A DNA stretch of 64,000 nucleotides, taken from Moniliella sp. 'wahieum'. Its lineage: Eukaryota; Basidiomycota; Moniliellomycetes; Moniliellales; Moniliellaceae. Where the stretch lies: positions 186,001-250,000 of the forward strand of contig RSEE01000049.1 in NCBI GenBank assembly GCA_003971905.1, read 5' to 3'. The notes under the pieces are model-generated. The model worked only from the letters and a program-made list of their open reading frames with translations. It did not search any database and had not been told where the DNA came from. This document shows positions 10,661-22,875 of the stretch, one piece after another; positions within the stretch are counted from its first letter, which is position 1, and each line of letters begins with the position of its first letter. Made by a program: the position numbers and the translations under genes.

Positions 10661-13600
10661 TACTGACTAGCGACTGACTAGCGACTGGCTAGCGACTGAC
10701 CAGCGACTAGGGTCCATGCACCATGATCGAACGAGTGAGACGGATGGCGCATGCGGAGAAAGAGCCGACGGCAGGATCTGAGATCGGAGATGTGAGATAG
10801 CTCGATAGTCCATCGTCGATAGCATCGATGGAGTCTGGTCAGGAGGTGGGCCGCAGGACGGGGGGCAGTGCTCGCCTGTGCTGGCCCCTGCTGGGCGCTG
10901 GCCTCCTTTCGAAGCGTTTGCCTTCGGGCGCAGGCTGAGCGCTGGCTCATGCATGATGCGCTGATTCATCATGCATTTCCCTTCGGATCCCCCAGGCCGA
11001 AGGAGAAATGACTGTTGTGACATGGCAGGGAGCAGTGAAAACGGGCACCTGCAGGCTATCGTCTCTCGTTCACGGAACGTACGGCTTCAGGAGATCGGGG
11101 CCCAGATCTCAGATGCCCGATCGATCAGACAACGGGGCCAGTGAATGCGGGAACTATGTATGTCTGTCCCCAGAAGCACTCCACCTCCAGGCCCAGCCCA
11201 AACCGAATGCAGTCAAATTTCAAATCGAGTCGGAGGGACGTTGGGTGCACAGCCAGCGTGGGAGGGGTGGGGCCGCAGAGCAGCCGGAGGCAGAACAGAG
11301 AAGGGCCGCGACTGCCGACAGGAGCAACACAGCCATCGATCATCGATCAGCGCTGAGGCTCAGCAAAGCAGGGCGAGGCGGAGCCAGGCCCCGATCATCG
11401 ATCCATGTCACACGCACATTCATACGGACACGTCCAGCGCTGCGCTGCTGTTGCTCAACGCCCGAGCAGCACTCAGCACGACTTGGCGTCGCGCGTCACG
11501 CAACCGCCAGTCATTTCGTCACTAGCCCTAGTCATGCATGTCATGAGCTGACTGTGAAACTTGCATCACATGCATCACAACGCCACTTCGTCAGCGCGTC
11601 ACCGGTCACCGGTCAGAGCGTCACACGCCGCCGCGCCAGCATCCAATGCCCGCGTCGGCAGCGCACCAAAAGCATCCTGGTATACATACAGGTTGCGGGG
11701 CCCTCTTGCCACAACAGGCCCCACGCTCTTTCTTGGTCATGGTCTTGCCACTACGTAGTGGTACAGATATGTTGCAGACTGCGCCGATTGCTTCAAACGG
11801 ACGGCAGCTGGCACCCGAGACGATCGTAAGCTGATCGGTGAATGGTGAAAAGTGGTTGGTGGCCGCTGGTTCAAGGTGGCCTAGTTTGGCCTGCGCTTAC
11901 AGACTCAAGAGCTCCTTCCGCACCCGCAGTGCACCGGCCCCCTACAGCACTGCCCCCGATCAGTCACCTAGTCACCACCGGTCTCCGGCCACAGGCCACG
12001 CGTCACCCGTCACGCCCAGCGCCGGGGGGGAATGGGCGCAGTGTCACCGGGTCGTTGACCACAGGGGCTAGGGAGTACTGGGTGGTGAGATTGAGAGTAT
12101 GGAGTACTCGTCTGAGTACTCGTCTGAGTACTCTAACCCTCAGCCTGAGAAGCCTGGCTGCTCTGTCGCTCAGATTTCGATCGCTTAGCCTCAGCCGGCG
12201 AAATTACCGGACACCGCGTTGAATGTACGTTGAACGTTGAACGTTGAACATTGAACTCAACGTTTTCCCTGTGGTAGACCAAATACTCAGGCCCAGGGGC
12301 CTCCTCAGGGCGTCAGGATCGGCACTCCTTTAAAACCGAGAAACGAGGGCAATAAGTACTAAGTGGATATTGGATCTTGAAGAGTGTCTTTTGAGATCTG
12401 ATATATCTGGTTACCGGTTACCGCTTACCGGCCTTACCGGTTACCGGCTAGGCCTGAGTTAGGCCTTAGGAGTGCTGTACCAGCAGACCTCAGTTCGTCG
12501 CGGGGTCACCGGTCACCGGTCAGACCTCGGGTATCTGGCTGGACAGGTGGGTGTGGCTAGGCGCTAAAAACGCCAACGAAGCTGGAATCGGTCATGCGCA
12601 GATCGCTTTGCGAGGTGTACTGAGTGTACTGACTAGCTGAGTCTGAGTTCTGCTTAGGCGCTCAGCGCTCAGGCGCTCAGGCGCTCAGGTCTCAGGTCTC
12701 AGGCTTGGCAATCAAAAAAGACTCGCTCGTGGCGGGCTCCGTGTTCGGCCCTGTTCGGCCTCACTGGCTCAGTAGCCACTAACGCACTCACTAATCGATC
12801 ATCTCGATCATCCAAAGATGGGTGACATGTGACATGTGACATGGTGCGGATTCAGAATTCAGATATTCAGACCTCAGGCCTCAGGCCTCATGATATTCAG
12901 ACCGAGGCCCGAGGCCAGCAACATGATACATGAAGCATGATGCGTGACGCGTGACGCGTGACGTTGATCATGGTGCCACCATGTCACCACGTCACCGACT
13001 ATCGATCTAGTCACTAATACTCACTATGTATTCACTCGCCACTCGATCAATAGTGGATCATCGATCATCATGCATGCATCAATATATATCAATCCCGGTC
13101 CCAGTCCAGGATCATCGATCATCGATCACTAGTCACTTCGACAATCGATCACTGGATCATCGATCATTAGTCATGCGCCACGCGTCACGAAGTCACGCTC
13201 AGAAACCTCGAATCATTAATCATTCACCTCCATGTGCATCATGCATGAGTGCCTCAGCATCAATTGATTAGTCGCTTCGCCGTACGGTACTACCAGTGTA
13301 CTACTGCCTGTACTGCCCAGGTGCTGGCGAGCAAATTGCTCCACCGGGTTTAGGTGGTCGGGCGGTCGGGCCTGGTTTGGTCCGCAAAAAGACCGATGTC
13401 GATGACGACAAGGTGGTTGGTCGCGGGGCGGGCGAGCGCAGCTAGCGCGCTACCCCCTAACTTGTGCCGGTGATCGACGGTGTCGCGTGACGCGTTGCCG
13501 GTTTACTGGGGTATGTGACACGTGCCATACAACAAACCTAATGCTATCATGCCCATTCGTCACATGTCACATGTCACAGTAGGCCACAGTCGATCTCCCC

Positions 13601-14560
13601 TAGCGGCTAAAAGATCTAATGTATGATGCATGATTTGCATGATTGAGGCTCTTCAAAAGCTTCAAGCTTGAAGCTGCAAGCTTCAAGCTTCCAGCTTCTT
13701 TAGGCCTCAGGCGCAGGAATAGTGCGACGTTGTACCACTTGTGTACCAGCCATGGCGACGGCCCTCTCGGGAATAGGGAAAATCGCAATAAAACCATCGA
13801 TTTATCGATTACCGATTCTTATCGATTACCAGTTACCGGTTACCGGTTACCGGCTTACCTAGTTACCCAGTTACCGGTTATCGATTACCGAGGACTGGTT
13901 TCCGGTTACCGGCAAGGCCTTAGGCATTACGCGCTACGCGTTACACGTTACGCGCCTTCAAGCTTAAGGCCTATGGACCACGGCCAAATAATGGATCGAT
14001 TACGCATTACCACGTTACCCATTCTGCATTTTGCCCCTCCACATCGAGACATTTCTCCTGCGTTGCCTTTCTGGACGCTCGATGGTCGATGGTCCATAGT
14101 CTTGGCCCCGCCCAGCTGGGTACGTAGCGCCGATCTGATGAGTGTGAATTCCAATCGCCTTTGCACCGGGGGTACATTCGGAACCGAACATGTCCCAAGG
14201 CAGAAGTGAGTCGCCAGCATTGCGCCGCACTCCTTCACTCCGCCTTATGTGTTAAACTTTCAAGCTTCACGCTTTGAGTCTGTCCCCAAGCCTCGGCCTC
14301 ACGTGCTGCTGCGGTCCGAGGTCGGTAGAATATGTACTTCAGCTTCAGACTTGGCCCGTTGGAGCGTGGTCGTGCATCGTGGACCAGTTAGAGGGACCGG
14401 CTAGCGTGACGCACTGCATCCCACACTTTCGTTTGTGAGATCTGTGAGAAGTGATTCTCCCGCTGACGGGTGATGCATGATGTCTGAGCATGATCATTTC
14501 GATCATTCATCATCGATCATCGATCATGCTTCATGGGCTCTGAATTTGACATTGGAAAAA
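10661..14560. repeat. Palindromic-hexamer intergenic DNA
   Basis: About 3.9 kb made up largely of short, imperfect tandem runs of self-complementary words. Examples are GTACTC pairs (12095-12135), AACGTT (12225-12258), ACCGGT/GGTTACC (12408-12460 and 13830-13910), GCGCTCAG (12655-12690), ACGCGT (12940-12965), ATCGAT/GATC (13055-13170 and 14495-14530) and AAGCTT (13650-13700). No gene is visible: the longest frame (11008-11829, plus) has no conserved content. Origin and function are unknown. Confidence 0.6.
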
Positions 14561-15353
14561 GCTGTTGGAAGCTATAGGCCCTAGGGGAAATGCGAGGCTT
14601 CGCCTTCTCTGGGTGGGCACGTTATTATTAAGCGGTACCCAAATTTCCGGCCACATACCCTACTGCAATAGAGGTGCAAAAAGTCTCCGTGCTGCTGCCC
14701 CACGGGCGGGCGTTGCGGCAAGCGCCACACGAGTAAATAGATGAGTGCGCGCGATGTGCTCTAAAATCTAAAAGCGCCAAGTCGTTTCTCCTGTGGCCCT
14801 ATATTATACGCTGAGTAACTGAGTACACCTGTACTGAGTAAAAACCTCTTAACTACTGAGTACTCAACGTTACTGGGTGTACTCTGAACGCCCCGCAAAA
14901 GCGGTTCGCGCAAAAGGGCTATTTGATACAGCCGTTCCCCAAGCCGATGCGCGGAAAATGTGGGCCATGTAGACCAGCACAGGCCAATCATGATGCACAT
15001 GATGCATGGTGCATGATGCATGATGGTTCCACGGATCTAGGCCTACTGCCGGCAATGTCGAGTATATGTGGACGCTGAGGAAAGACTCCTGGACGAGATG
15101 GATGTGGGTGCTAATGAAACGACCCCTATATATATATTGCGAGATCCAATAAACGATGATCGATGAACTCCTTTTGCGCCCTATATACGATCCGCGCGGA
15201 TGCAACGCACACGCATGAAATGCCAAGCAAACCTGTGTAATAAACCACCCTCCTCCACATACCCGGTATCCTAGGTACATAATAGACCGGGACGGAATCC
15301 CATTGGTCCTTTCGTACAGCATTTGTTTAAAATAGCAACTCTCTAACATATAT
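14561..15353. other. Intergenic, no gene seen
   Basis: Mixed sequence without recognisable coding potential. A minus-strand frame at 14870-15349 shows no conserved motif. It includes a TGCATGATGCATGATG run near 15000-15025. Confidence 0.4.
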
Positions 15354-15567
15354 GGATGTCAACCACGTTCATCCGTGTCCACGCGCGCTTCCTAGGGTAC
15401 GGCCCTTAGCGAGAGCCGGAGGGTCTTGATATCCTGGCGATCCCCCTGGTTCCTTGACCTTGGTGGCGCTTCCAAGTAACCCCCGCAAGATGAACGGTTA
15501 GGTTTAGACGTAGCGTTCCCCCTGCCCCAGCCTTAAGCTCTGTCAATGAAATGGACGCAAAGTAGAA
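15354..15567 (+). mobile_element. Dispersed repeat family R1, copy 1 (5'-truncated)
   Basis: It aligns with the reverse complement of 30948-31161 and, at its 3' part, with 32674-32773 and 43317-43443. Shared landmarks are ATGTC(A/T)ACCACGTTCATCCG, CTGATATCCTGGCGATCC-like words, CGCAAGATGAACGGTT, AGGCGTAGCGTT, CAGCCTTAAGCTCTGTCAATG and an end near GCAAAGTAGA. All copies share the 3' end but start at different points, typical of 5'-truncated target-primed retrotransposition. The first bases encode the same short peptide as copy 2 (MSTTFIRV), so this is the tail of a coding element. Family assignment (LINE-like) is inference. Confidence 0.65.
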
Positions 15568-18232
15568 CGCACATGCATATAGTAGGTGTATATATTCGAA
15601 AGGGTATCGTATGTAATGTGGGTAACTATTAGTAGAAACTAGTAACTAGTAACTCTCCACTCTAAGATCTAAGGCTTGAGCGAGCGCTGAGCTCAATCTC
15701 ACTCCGCACTATAGCCTCACTCTCCTGATGATTATTAACGTGGAGGCCTGAGGCCTGATGCACCTAATGGTCCTCATCGAGGGTGTTGATTGACGCAATC
15801 GCACTAGTGGTGCTGGTAATAGTAGGTGGTGGTGGGGGGTCTAAGCCACAGCCATCGAACAACTCCTACAGAGGAATATCAAGCAGCCAGACTCCACCAG
15901 GGGGGGGGGCTACTAGACTGAGGAACAAGGAAAACCGAAACGAGAAAACAACGGAACTCCTGGGTCTGAGGAGGGATCTGTGGAGGGACTGCCAAAAGGG
16001 ACGGTGGCCAAAACACACAGGAGCCATTCGACACCTCTCTCGTCTCCTGTTGACCTGGGTTGTGTCTATTAAGCCAAAAGACCGAGCTGGTTGATCTAAA
16101 TGTTGACCATCGTTACGTTGAACAGTCCATGTATTACATTGCGTTCAAACAGAGCATATGCCAATTCAACCTGCACTACGTGGGTCGAGTCCCTTTTGTA
16201 CGGCTGAGAGATGCTATTCGGTGAGCTGCTCCCCCCTCTGCCTTTATCCTGCTTTTGGGATTATTATTACTTCCACCTTTTGTATGCAAAAAAACGAGCT
16301 CTACTTGACCTTCCTAATCCGTCCGTTTCCTTCCCTCTCGTTCATTGCGATGATTTTTCGTATATTGATGAATTTCTCGTTTTGGGCTGAGAGTGTGTCC
16401 TCCCGGCTCTTTCCGTCCTTAGTCCCTGCAGATTTGCATGGGCCGCCAGCAGCCTACAAGGCAAGAAGAGACTTCTTGAGGTCTAGCACGGAGGCGGCGG
16501 ATCATGTGGCAAAGCTGCCTTCGACAGCGCCTTCGGCAGTATTAGTGACGTGCCTGAAAAGCCATTCGGACTCGGAAAAGGGAGAAGAGGCAACCAGAAG
16601 GACAATCCCCTCAGACTAGGATTGGAGTGGGAGCTGGAGGGACTGAAGCTGGGACTGAAGCTAGGGACTGAGGGCTGCGGGGGCTGGGAGCGAAAAGACT
16701 GGGAACTGTGTGGTTGATAGGCCGTAACTGAGAGACGAAGTTGATAATAGGCGTAAGAGGCGAAGGCGGAGAGAACAGAGGAGTCTATCAAGTGGAAAAG
16801 AATTTGCCTCGCTGTCATAAAAGGCCCATTATTTACGGACTGCCGAGCACGGAGGGTGGCAAAAATCACACAAACCGGGATTACAGGCTATAGGCTGAAA
16901 AAGGAAACCAAACGCAATAGAAGGAGAATTGGGAAAGGTATAAGGGACTGTAGGGTGCAATTGCCACCAGGAAAACAATTCCCTTGGTCCTTGGTTTTAC
17001 TCGCATCGCCCGGCCCTTACAAGAGAGGGTGTGCCATTTTTGTATCAAAACGCCATTTCTTTTCAATTCATCATTGACCTAGGCATTCATTTCTTCTGTA
17101 TAGTCTTTTCCTGCTATATATGCCGCATTTTCCTGTGACCTACAGATGTTCTTTCATCCAGTTTCCCTTCGTTCGGTGGACCCCTATTCCCATCGAAGTC
17201 CAGGACCTCGGGTCCGGCGTACCGATGTCACTGCGATCACATACGGCCGAATTTCAGCCACACTGCTGACCACATAAAGCATGCTCCGGTGCTTCAGGTC
17301 TTGCATAGGCGTCTCGCCCCGTTCCGTTTAGGACGTGTTTAGGTTCGAACAACCGTAGCCTCGTCCATGAAAAAAACTCTGGGCCGATTCCCAGTGCGGA
17401 GTCTGCGCCTAGTGTGTGGCGCATACAGCACTAAATGTCGGGAGGGGGGGGTTCAAATTAATTATTGTTGGAGGAGCGAGATGTCCTCCACACAACATCA
17501 CCGTGTGACTTTTGTCGCTCGAGACTGTAACTTTGATCATGTTCGGATCTTTCTTCAAGCTTCATATATCATGTCTCTCCTCTCCATTCTCCGCATTTCA
17601 GCGCAATGTTACTGATTACTGTACGGCGTGTGCGGCTCTTCATGGTGAAGAGAGGGTCTGTGTGACATACAACAAAAATACACACGGCCTACGTGAATCA
17701 TCCCGAGGCCTGTGGCTCGTATTTGAGGCATTCCGCGAGAGGGAAGCGAGAGACGCCAGTCACATAACATGTAACATGCAGTGCCCTCGAGGACCGAGCA
17801 CCCTCCGCGCGGTCCCCACCATACTGAAGCCAGTCAAGACTTAGCTGCGCTTCTCCAGCTTCGCCCCGCTACTTTCTTAGCGCCTTTTAGTGCCAGTCTT
17901 TGCTTTCGCGCTTCCGAGTTTGTGATGCCAATATACACCCAGCTGTTACCGGCTACCAGTGACCGGAGTGACCTAGTGACCTAGTGACTGGCCTCGGCGT
18001 CGATGCCATCATGGATGTCACACACAGCCGCATGTCACAGATACGTGACCGAGTACTGTGTATTGACGCACTGTGACATGCATGTGACATGTGATGTGGG
18101 ACGAACTAAAGATGCGAGTGTAGTCACAAGTCACTCAGGACTCAGTACTCAGTCTGAGTACTCACTATCACTAGATCCTCGCACTAGATCCTCGATCACT
18201 TCGATCACTAGATCACTATAGCTTCACTACGT
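15568..18232. other. Gene-poor stretch, nothing recognisable
   Basis: No coding region could be supported on either strand. There are A/T-richer segments at 16150-17100 with only unstructured frames, and palindromic words (CTAGTGAC, GATCACTAG) that increase again from about 17950. Confidence 0.45.
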
Positions 18233-18275
18233 CACTACTCACTACTCACTACTCACTACTCACGACTCACTACTC
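18233..18275. repeat. (ACTACTC)n microsatellite-like run
   Basis: About six copies of a 7-bp ACTACTC unit, one with a substitution (ACGACTC), inside palindrome-rich intergenic DNA. Confidence 0.85.
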
Positions 18276-19307
18276 CCTAGCCATGCAGTCCTGTACTTCA
18301 ACTTGAAGCTTCAAGCTTCACAGGCATCGGCACCCAGTACCCAGCACCCACACACCCAACTCCAACTCCGCCGCAGTGACCCTGTGACTATAGTGACTTT
18401 TTGTGTGCCGGCAGTCCCCGTTTCACCACCAGCCGGGTCCTTGACGACCGAGAATCGTCCGGTTGAGCTTGAGAGCTCGAGCTCAGCCGGGCACCGTGAT
18501 CGATCGTTATGCATTTTATGCACCAACATGCATCACCATATCGGGCACCGGTCAGGCCGGTCATGCTGAATGTGTTGAGTTTTGGACGTTGAGTATCTGA
18601 ACCCCTCTTCGATCCATTCTTTCCCTATTGTGACCATGATGAACCATGCACAGTATAGCAGAACCTATCACAATTCACTCCCTTCTCTGGATCTATACGC
18701 ACACCCCGGTATATGCGTCTGTGGATATCTCTCTTCCTCAGGCCGTAGCTCGATGCTCACACGGCTCACGCCCCACACAACTCCTACCACGTTTCCTACT
18801 TCACCGTCCGGTTCGTTGTCAGAAGTATAGTAGCTAGCCTACCGTAGCTATTACTATACCTGCCAGGACTCTTGGGCCTCGTCGTATGGTTCTGCTTTCC
18901 TACGGACAGGATCGGAAGGGACCACACTGTCTTGCATGCCTGGCAAAAAAACGAGCATCGATACGTGAGTTCACGCTGGATCCCCCAACGGTACGATGGC
19001 AAGTCAATGGATGCGCAACCCCAAGGGGTGGAAAGAAAAGTATACAATTGTTGGTGCGAGCATCGCGGCCCAGAGAAGGGAGAAACAGGGCAAATAACAA
19101 GGCGTCACACAGTACGGGGGGGGGGGGGGGGGGGGACGAAGGTGGAAAGCGGCGTTGATAAGGTAGGGAACTGGGGCCGCTTGGGGTGTGGAGAGCACAT
19201 GCAAGCGGACGGGGACGGGAGTGGGATTCGGACGCTGGGGGTTGCGAATTGGGAGTGGCAGTTGAGTTGGTTGAGAGGTAAGAGTTGAGTGTAGGAGACT
19301 GGCGAGG
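18276..19307. other. Intergenic; 3' flank of NOT4 with a 20-G homopolymer
   Basis: No gene recognised. An uninterrupted run of 20 G lies at 19116-19135. The segment 19140-19307 directly follows the NOT4 stop on the minus strand and is probably its 3' UTR. Confidence 0.5.
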
Positions 19308-22300
19308 TTAGGATAGACCCATCGGCATCCGGCCCAGACGCGGCGCAAATCCTGGCGGCATCAGGTCCGCCCCTTGTGCCGGCAGGGGAAAGTCTGACCC
19401 GGGCCCGGAACTAGAGGGTGCACCGCGGTACATCATCGCCTGCGCTTGCGCCTGTGCCTGCGCCGGGCTCAAACCTTGCATCCCCACCCGCGATGGGATC
19501 CCCGGCGGAGGTTGCCGTCCCAAGCCGAGCATACCAGGGTCGTAGTACGGCGCTTCGGCGACGTTGCCGCCCCCGTTAAGGCACCTTTTGCTGCTGCGAC
19601 GAGGCGGCAGCCATGATCTGAGCAAGAAGTGGGTTGCTCCCTTGAGCTTGGGCTTGGGCTTGAGCTTGGGCTTGAGCTTGAGCCTGAGCGTGAGCCTGGG
19701 CCTGGGCGTGAGCCTGGGCCTGGGCTTGAGCCTGGGCTTGAGCCTGGGCTTGAGCCTGGGCTTGCGCCTGAGCTTGCGCCTGAGCTTGATCTTGCGCTTG
19801 GGCATGGACCTGCCCCGCTCCCACGGACGGGGACTGACCCAGCATTGCCGCTCTGGCCTGGACTTGCTGAGCTTGCTGCACAGCCTGCGCTTCGGCCCAC
19901 GCCTGTTGTTGAGCGGTGGGCGCGGCAGTGTCGAACCAAGGCGCGTTTTTGGCCGCTTGCTGCTGACTTTGCCAGCGGTAGAGTTGTTGGAGGTACTGAG
20001 CATTGGCGTTGGTCGGTTGCGGTGAGTTGGTCTCGTCCCCTCGCTGGGGATACAGTCCATTCATCACTCGCGACGTGACCGGGTCCAGCGCGAGGCCGGG
20101 TGCGACCCCATCTTCCTTGTTCATCAAGCGGGACCGGCGCTCGGCCTCTTTAGATTCCAGCTTGCCCCAGGCCAGCGACGCGTAGGGGTCAAAGCGGCCA
20201 TGGTAGGTGACATGCGACGAGCCCATCGGGCCACTCTCAACCAACAAACACGACGCGGCGTGGTCCAAGGCAGTGGGGCCCACGTGCAACGTGGCGCTCA
20301 GCGCACCCAACGACCCAAACCCAGTAATCGTACCAACCCCCAACGCTGCTAACCCAATCGCATACCAGGATGAGGAGACTGCAATGTTGGTACGGTCGTC
20401 CTTGGTGGACAGCGTGTCTTGTCTCTGCTGCTCGTCCAGGCAAAAAGTAAAGTCATGGTCATCATACGCAAAGCACGAGGCCAACGCTTCTACCGTCTCG
20501 CCCACATCGACATCCAACGGCAACCGTCCCTTTCGGAGTTCGTCTGGAGTGAGAGGCGTGGCGCGAGTCACATCGGGCCCGACCGCCTGCTCCTCTTGGG
20601 TAGGAGCACTGGGCTCCTTCGAAGGTAAGGCCAGCCCAGGAGACTGAGTTGCTACCACACTCGGCTTGGGCGAGTCGGCTACCTTGACAACCTCGGCTAG
20701 CGACGGTTGGGGCGGGGTGGCAACGACGTCTTCTTTCGCTGGACTGGAGGAGGCCAAGACAGAAGGTTTGTTGGCGGTATCCTTGATAGTCTCCTTCTTG
20801 GCAATCCGTTGCTTCTTGGGCTGCTGTGCTGTTGCTTGCGCCGCTTGAGAGTGGGCCAGGGCCGTTGAAAGAGGCGGAAGCTCTTCCTGTCGCAAGCCGC
20901 CCGGTGTTGTTACACGATTGACCGAAGGGCGAACCGGGAGTCCGCTCCCCGACCCCAAGAAGCCGTCTTGGGTAGGGCTGTCCCACCACTTTCGCTCTCG
21001 TGAAGATGGGTGTGGGCGTGGAGATGCGCAGGTGGATGGGGAGAGTGAGGATGGGCATGGCCATGCGCCTGGTGTGCAGCCTGGAGGATCGCGGCGGGGG
21101 AGGGGGGGGCAGGCAAATGCGCTGGGGGAGCTGGAGGAGGGCGGTCAATGGGCGCACCCCAGGAAGTAAGCAGTTCTTGTTTGGAAGGCGCGACCACAGC
21201 CCGGACCTTGTCAGTGTCCGAAGCAGAAGGACGGAGATGCGCAGGTCCTCCTTGGTAAACGTGTCCATCTCGTCCGCCGGCTCATGGACCAGGGTGCAGT
21301 CCATATTTTGGCACGGCAAAGCACGCAGGTAGTTGGTGCAGTATTGTTTGTCCCGTAGCTTGCATGGATCGTCTTGTCATCCGCACTCTTGGTGCCATCG
21401 ATCGAAACAATTGCCCGTGCTGCATCTTCCTGCCGCTGATACGTCACATAGACACCGATCGACGTGTCCTGCGTACCCATCACGAGCTTGCTCTTCGACT
21501 GACGCCGGCTGATCTCAATGTAGCTGATCCGCCCGTACTGCCCAAAGTAGTCATGCGACTTGAGCGTCGGGATCAGGTCCTCGGTGGCCAACTTGGAGCT
21601 CAAGCCAGTCACGTACACAACGTTGCGCTGCACGATCCGCGAGTTGGCGAGGCGGGTGCGGTTCATTTGCTCCAGCTCCTTCTTCTCTCGCTCGCGTTGC
21701 TTTTTGACCTGACTCAGGTGCTTGATCTCTTCGTTGCTCATCGGGGTGAACTCGACTTGATCCTCACTGTACTTACGCCGGCACGCAGGCAGAGACCATT
21801 GAAGTTCTGCATAATGTTGTGCCAGCAAAAGCGACAAATCTAGCCAGGGCAGGACAGGGGGGTCAGCGGGGGCCGGACACGGCGGCTGGGGGGAGAGGAA
21901 GATACGCACGCGGTAGCCACATGGACAGGGTTTAAAGTTGGAGTCCGTAATGTCAATTTCCTCCAGACAAAGGGGACACTCCATTTCCTCGTCGTCTTCA
22001 TCGGACCAGACAGCGTCCTGCAGACGGATCCGCAGGGCCTGGGACAGGTCAATCTGACGACGGCGGCGGCGGCAGCCCGGTGGGAAGAAATGGGTCGTGG
22101 GCATGGCTCTGCTCCTTGGCGGCGACGGCAGCGCCACGAGTGGAGGGCAAGGCAGTCGCCCAGCGGTTGACGGCGGGGGGGGTGGCGGTGCGTGTGCGGG
22201 CACGGGCGGGCTCGGAGGAGGCCAGGGCAGCGCTGAGGCCGAGGGGGGGGAAGGGGGAGCCGGTGGTGGGGTTGAGCGCGTGCGGGACGGCGCTGGCGCT

Positions 22301-22483
22301 GGCGGGCGAGTCGAGCTCGGGGCGGCCAGCGACGGCGGAGCGCGGCGCGGCATCCTGGTCGGCGCAGCGGGCAGAGGCGGCGGGTGTCGAGAAGCTCTGG
22401 GCGAGAAGGCGGCGGCCGAGACGCGGTGCTGTGATGAGCGCCTTCAAGTTGGAGGGGCGTCCGTCCGCTGCAGCATTCAACAT
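19308..22483 (-). CDS. NOT4: NOT4/CNOT4 E3 ubiquitin ligase of CCR4-NOT
   Basis: CNOT4 acts as RING E3 in co-translational quality control and mRNA decay within CCR4-NOT. Visible in order: a low-complexity N-terminal region; a RING starting [19 protein letters not shown] and CGYR, split by an intron at 21840-21909 (GTGCGT...CTAG), continuing [17 protein letters not shown] and CRRKY; a coiled basic linker ([20 protein letters not shown]); an RRM ([23 protein letters not shown]); a CCCH-type segment ([11 protein letters not shown]); and a long disordered tail with (QA)n, ending [14 protein letters not shown] plus RRM plus CCCH in this order is diagnostic. At least five single-base frame changes occur (about 21787, 21345, 21220, 20960, 19585), mostly a base missing from a homopolymer. 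The start is uncertain: an ATG at 22483 gives a protein-like extension of about 145 residues in another frame, while ATG 22104 lies in the RING frame. Confidence 0.88.
19629..19815 (-). repeat. Coding Gln-Ala dipeptide repeat in NOT4
   Basis: The minus strand encodes about 27 nearly uninterrupted QA dipeptides, with scattered HA and DQ, between VHAQAQDQ and [10 protein letters not shown]. At DNA level it is a 6-bp-periodic minisatellite (CAAGCC/CAGGCC variants). Such tracts expand and contract by slippage. Confidence 0.85.
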
Positions 22484-22770
22484 TCAATATTCTCGCCAGC
22501 ACACCGCAACCCGCAATGCCCGGCGCGGGCCAGCAACATTGCAAGGGGGACAACCCTAGCAACCCTACCTCGGTTATGCCAGTTCTGCCGCGTGCACCCT
22601 GGGACACGACTGACGTCCCCTGGCGTCCCCTGGTGTCTCCTGGTGTTTCCTGGCGTCCCACTGGCGCACCCCGGGTATCCACCTCACGTTGAGATTCAAC
22701 ATGGCCCAGTGTCTTTACGGCATGAGGCTCAGTTGCTCAGTGGCCACCCGAAAGCTGCCCTCAACGCCAT

Positions 22771-22793
22771 GATCATCGATCATCGGCCACCGC
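22771..22793. promoter_or_regulatory. 23-bp promoter element shared with ASF1
   Basis: GATCATCGATCATCGGCCA followed by CCGC, ending 82 bp before the start of paralog B. It matches 46947-46969 upstream of ASF1 at 22 of 23 positions. The downstream words CCGCATG and GTTGGCGCCAC recur upstream of paralog C on the minus strand. A transcription-factor site is inferred from position and recurrence. Confidence 0.45.
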
Positions 22794-22875
22794 ATGCGAT
22801 TGACGTCCCACGGCGTTGGCGCCACGCGACCCCCCCCCTCTTTTCTTCACCACCCTTGCCTGCCTTCCACCTGCC

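Noticed and set aside
11008-11829. 273-codon open frame on the plus strand
   Set aside because: It spans palindromic-word DNA and has no conserved motif, no intron signals and a composition that mirrors the repeats; probably chance.
19564-20078. Leucine- and glutamate/proline-repeat frames on the plus strand
   Set aside because: Antisense shadows of the Gln-Ala tract of NOT4.
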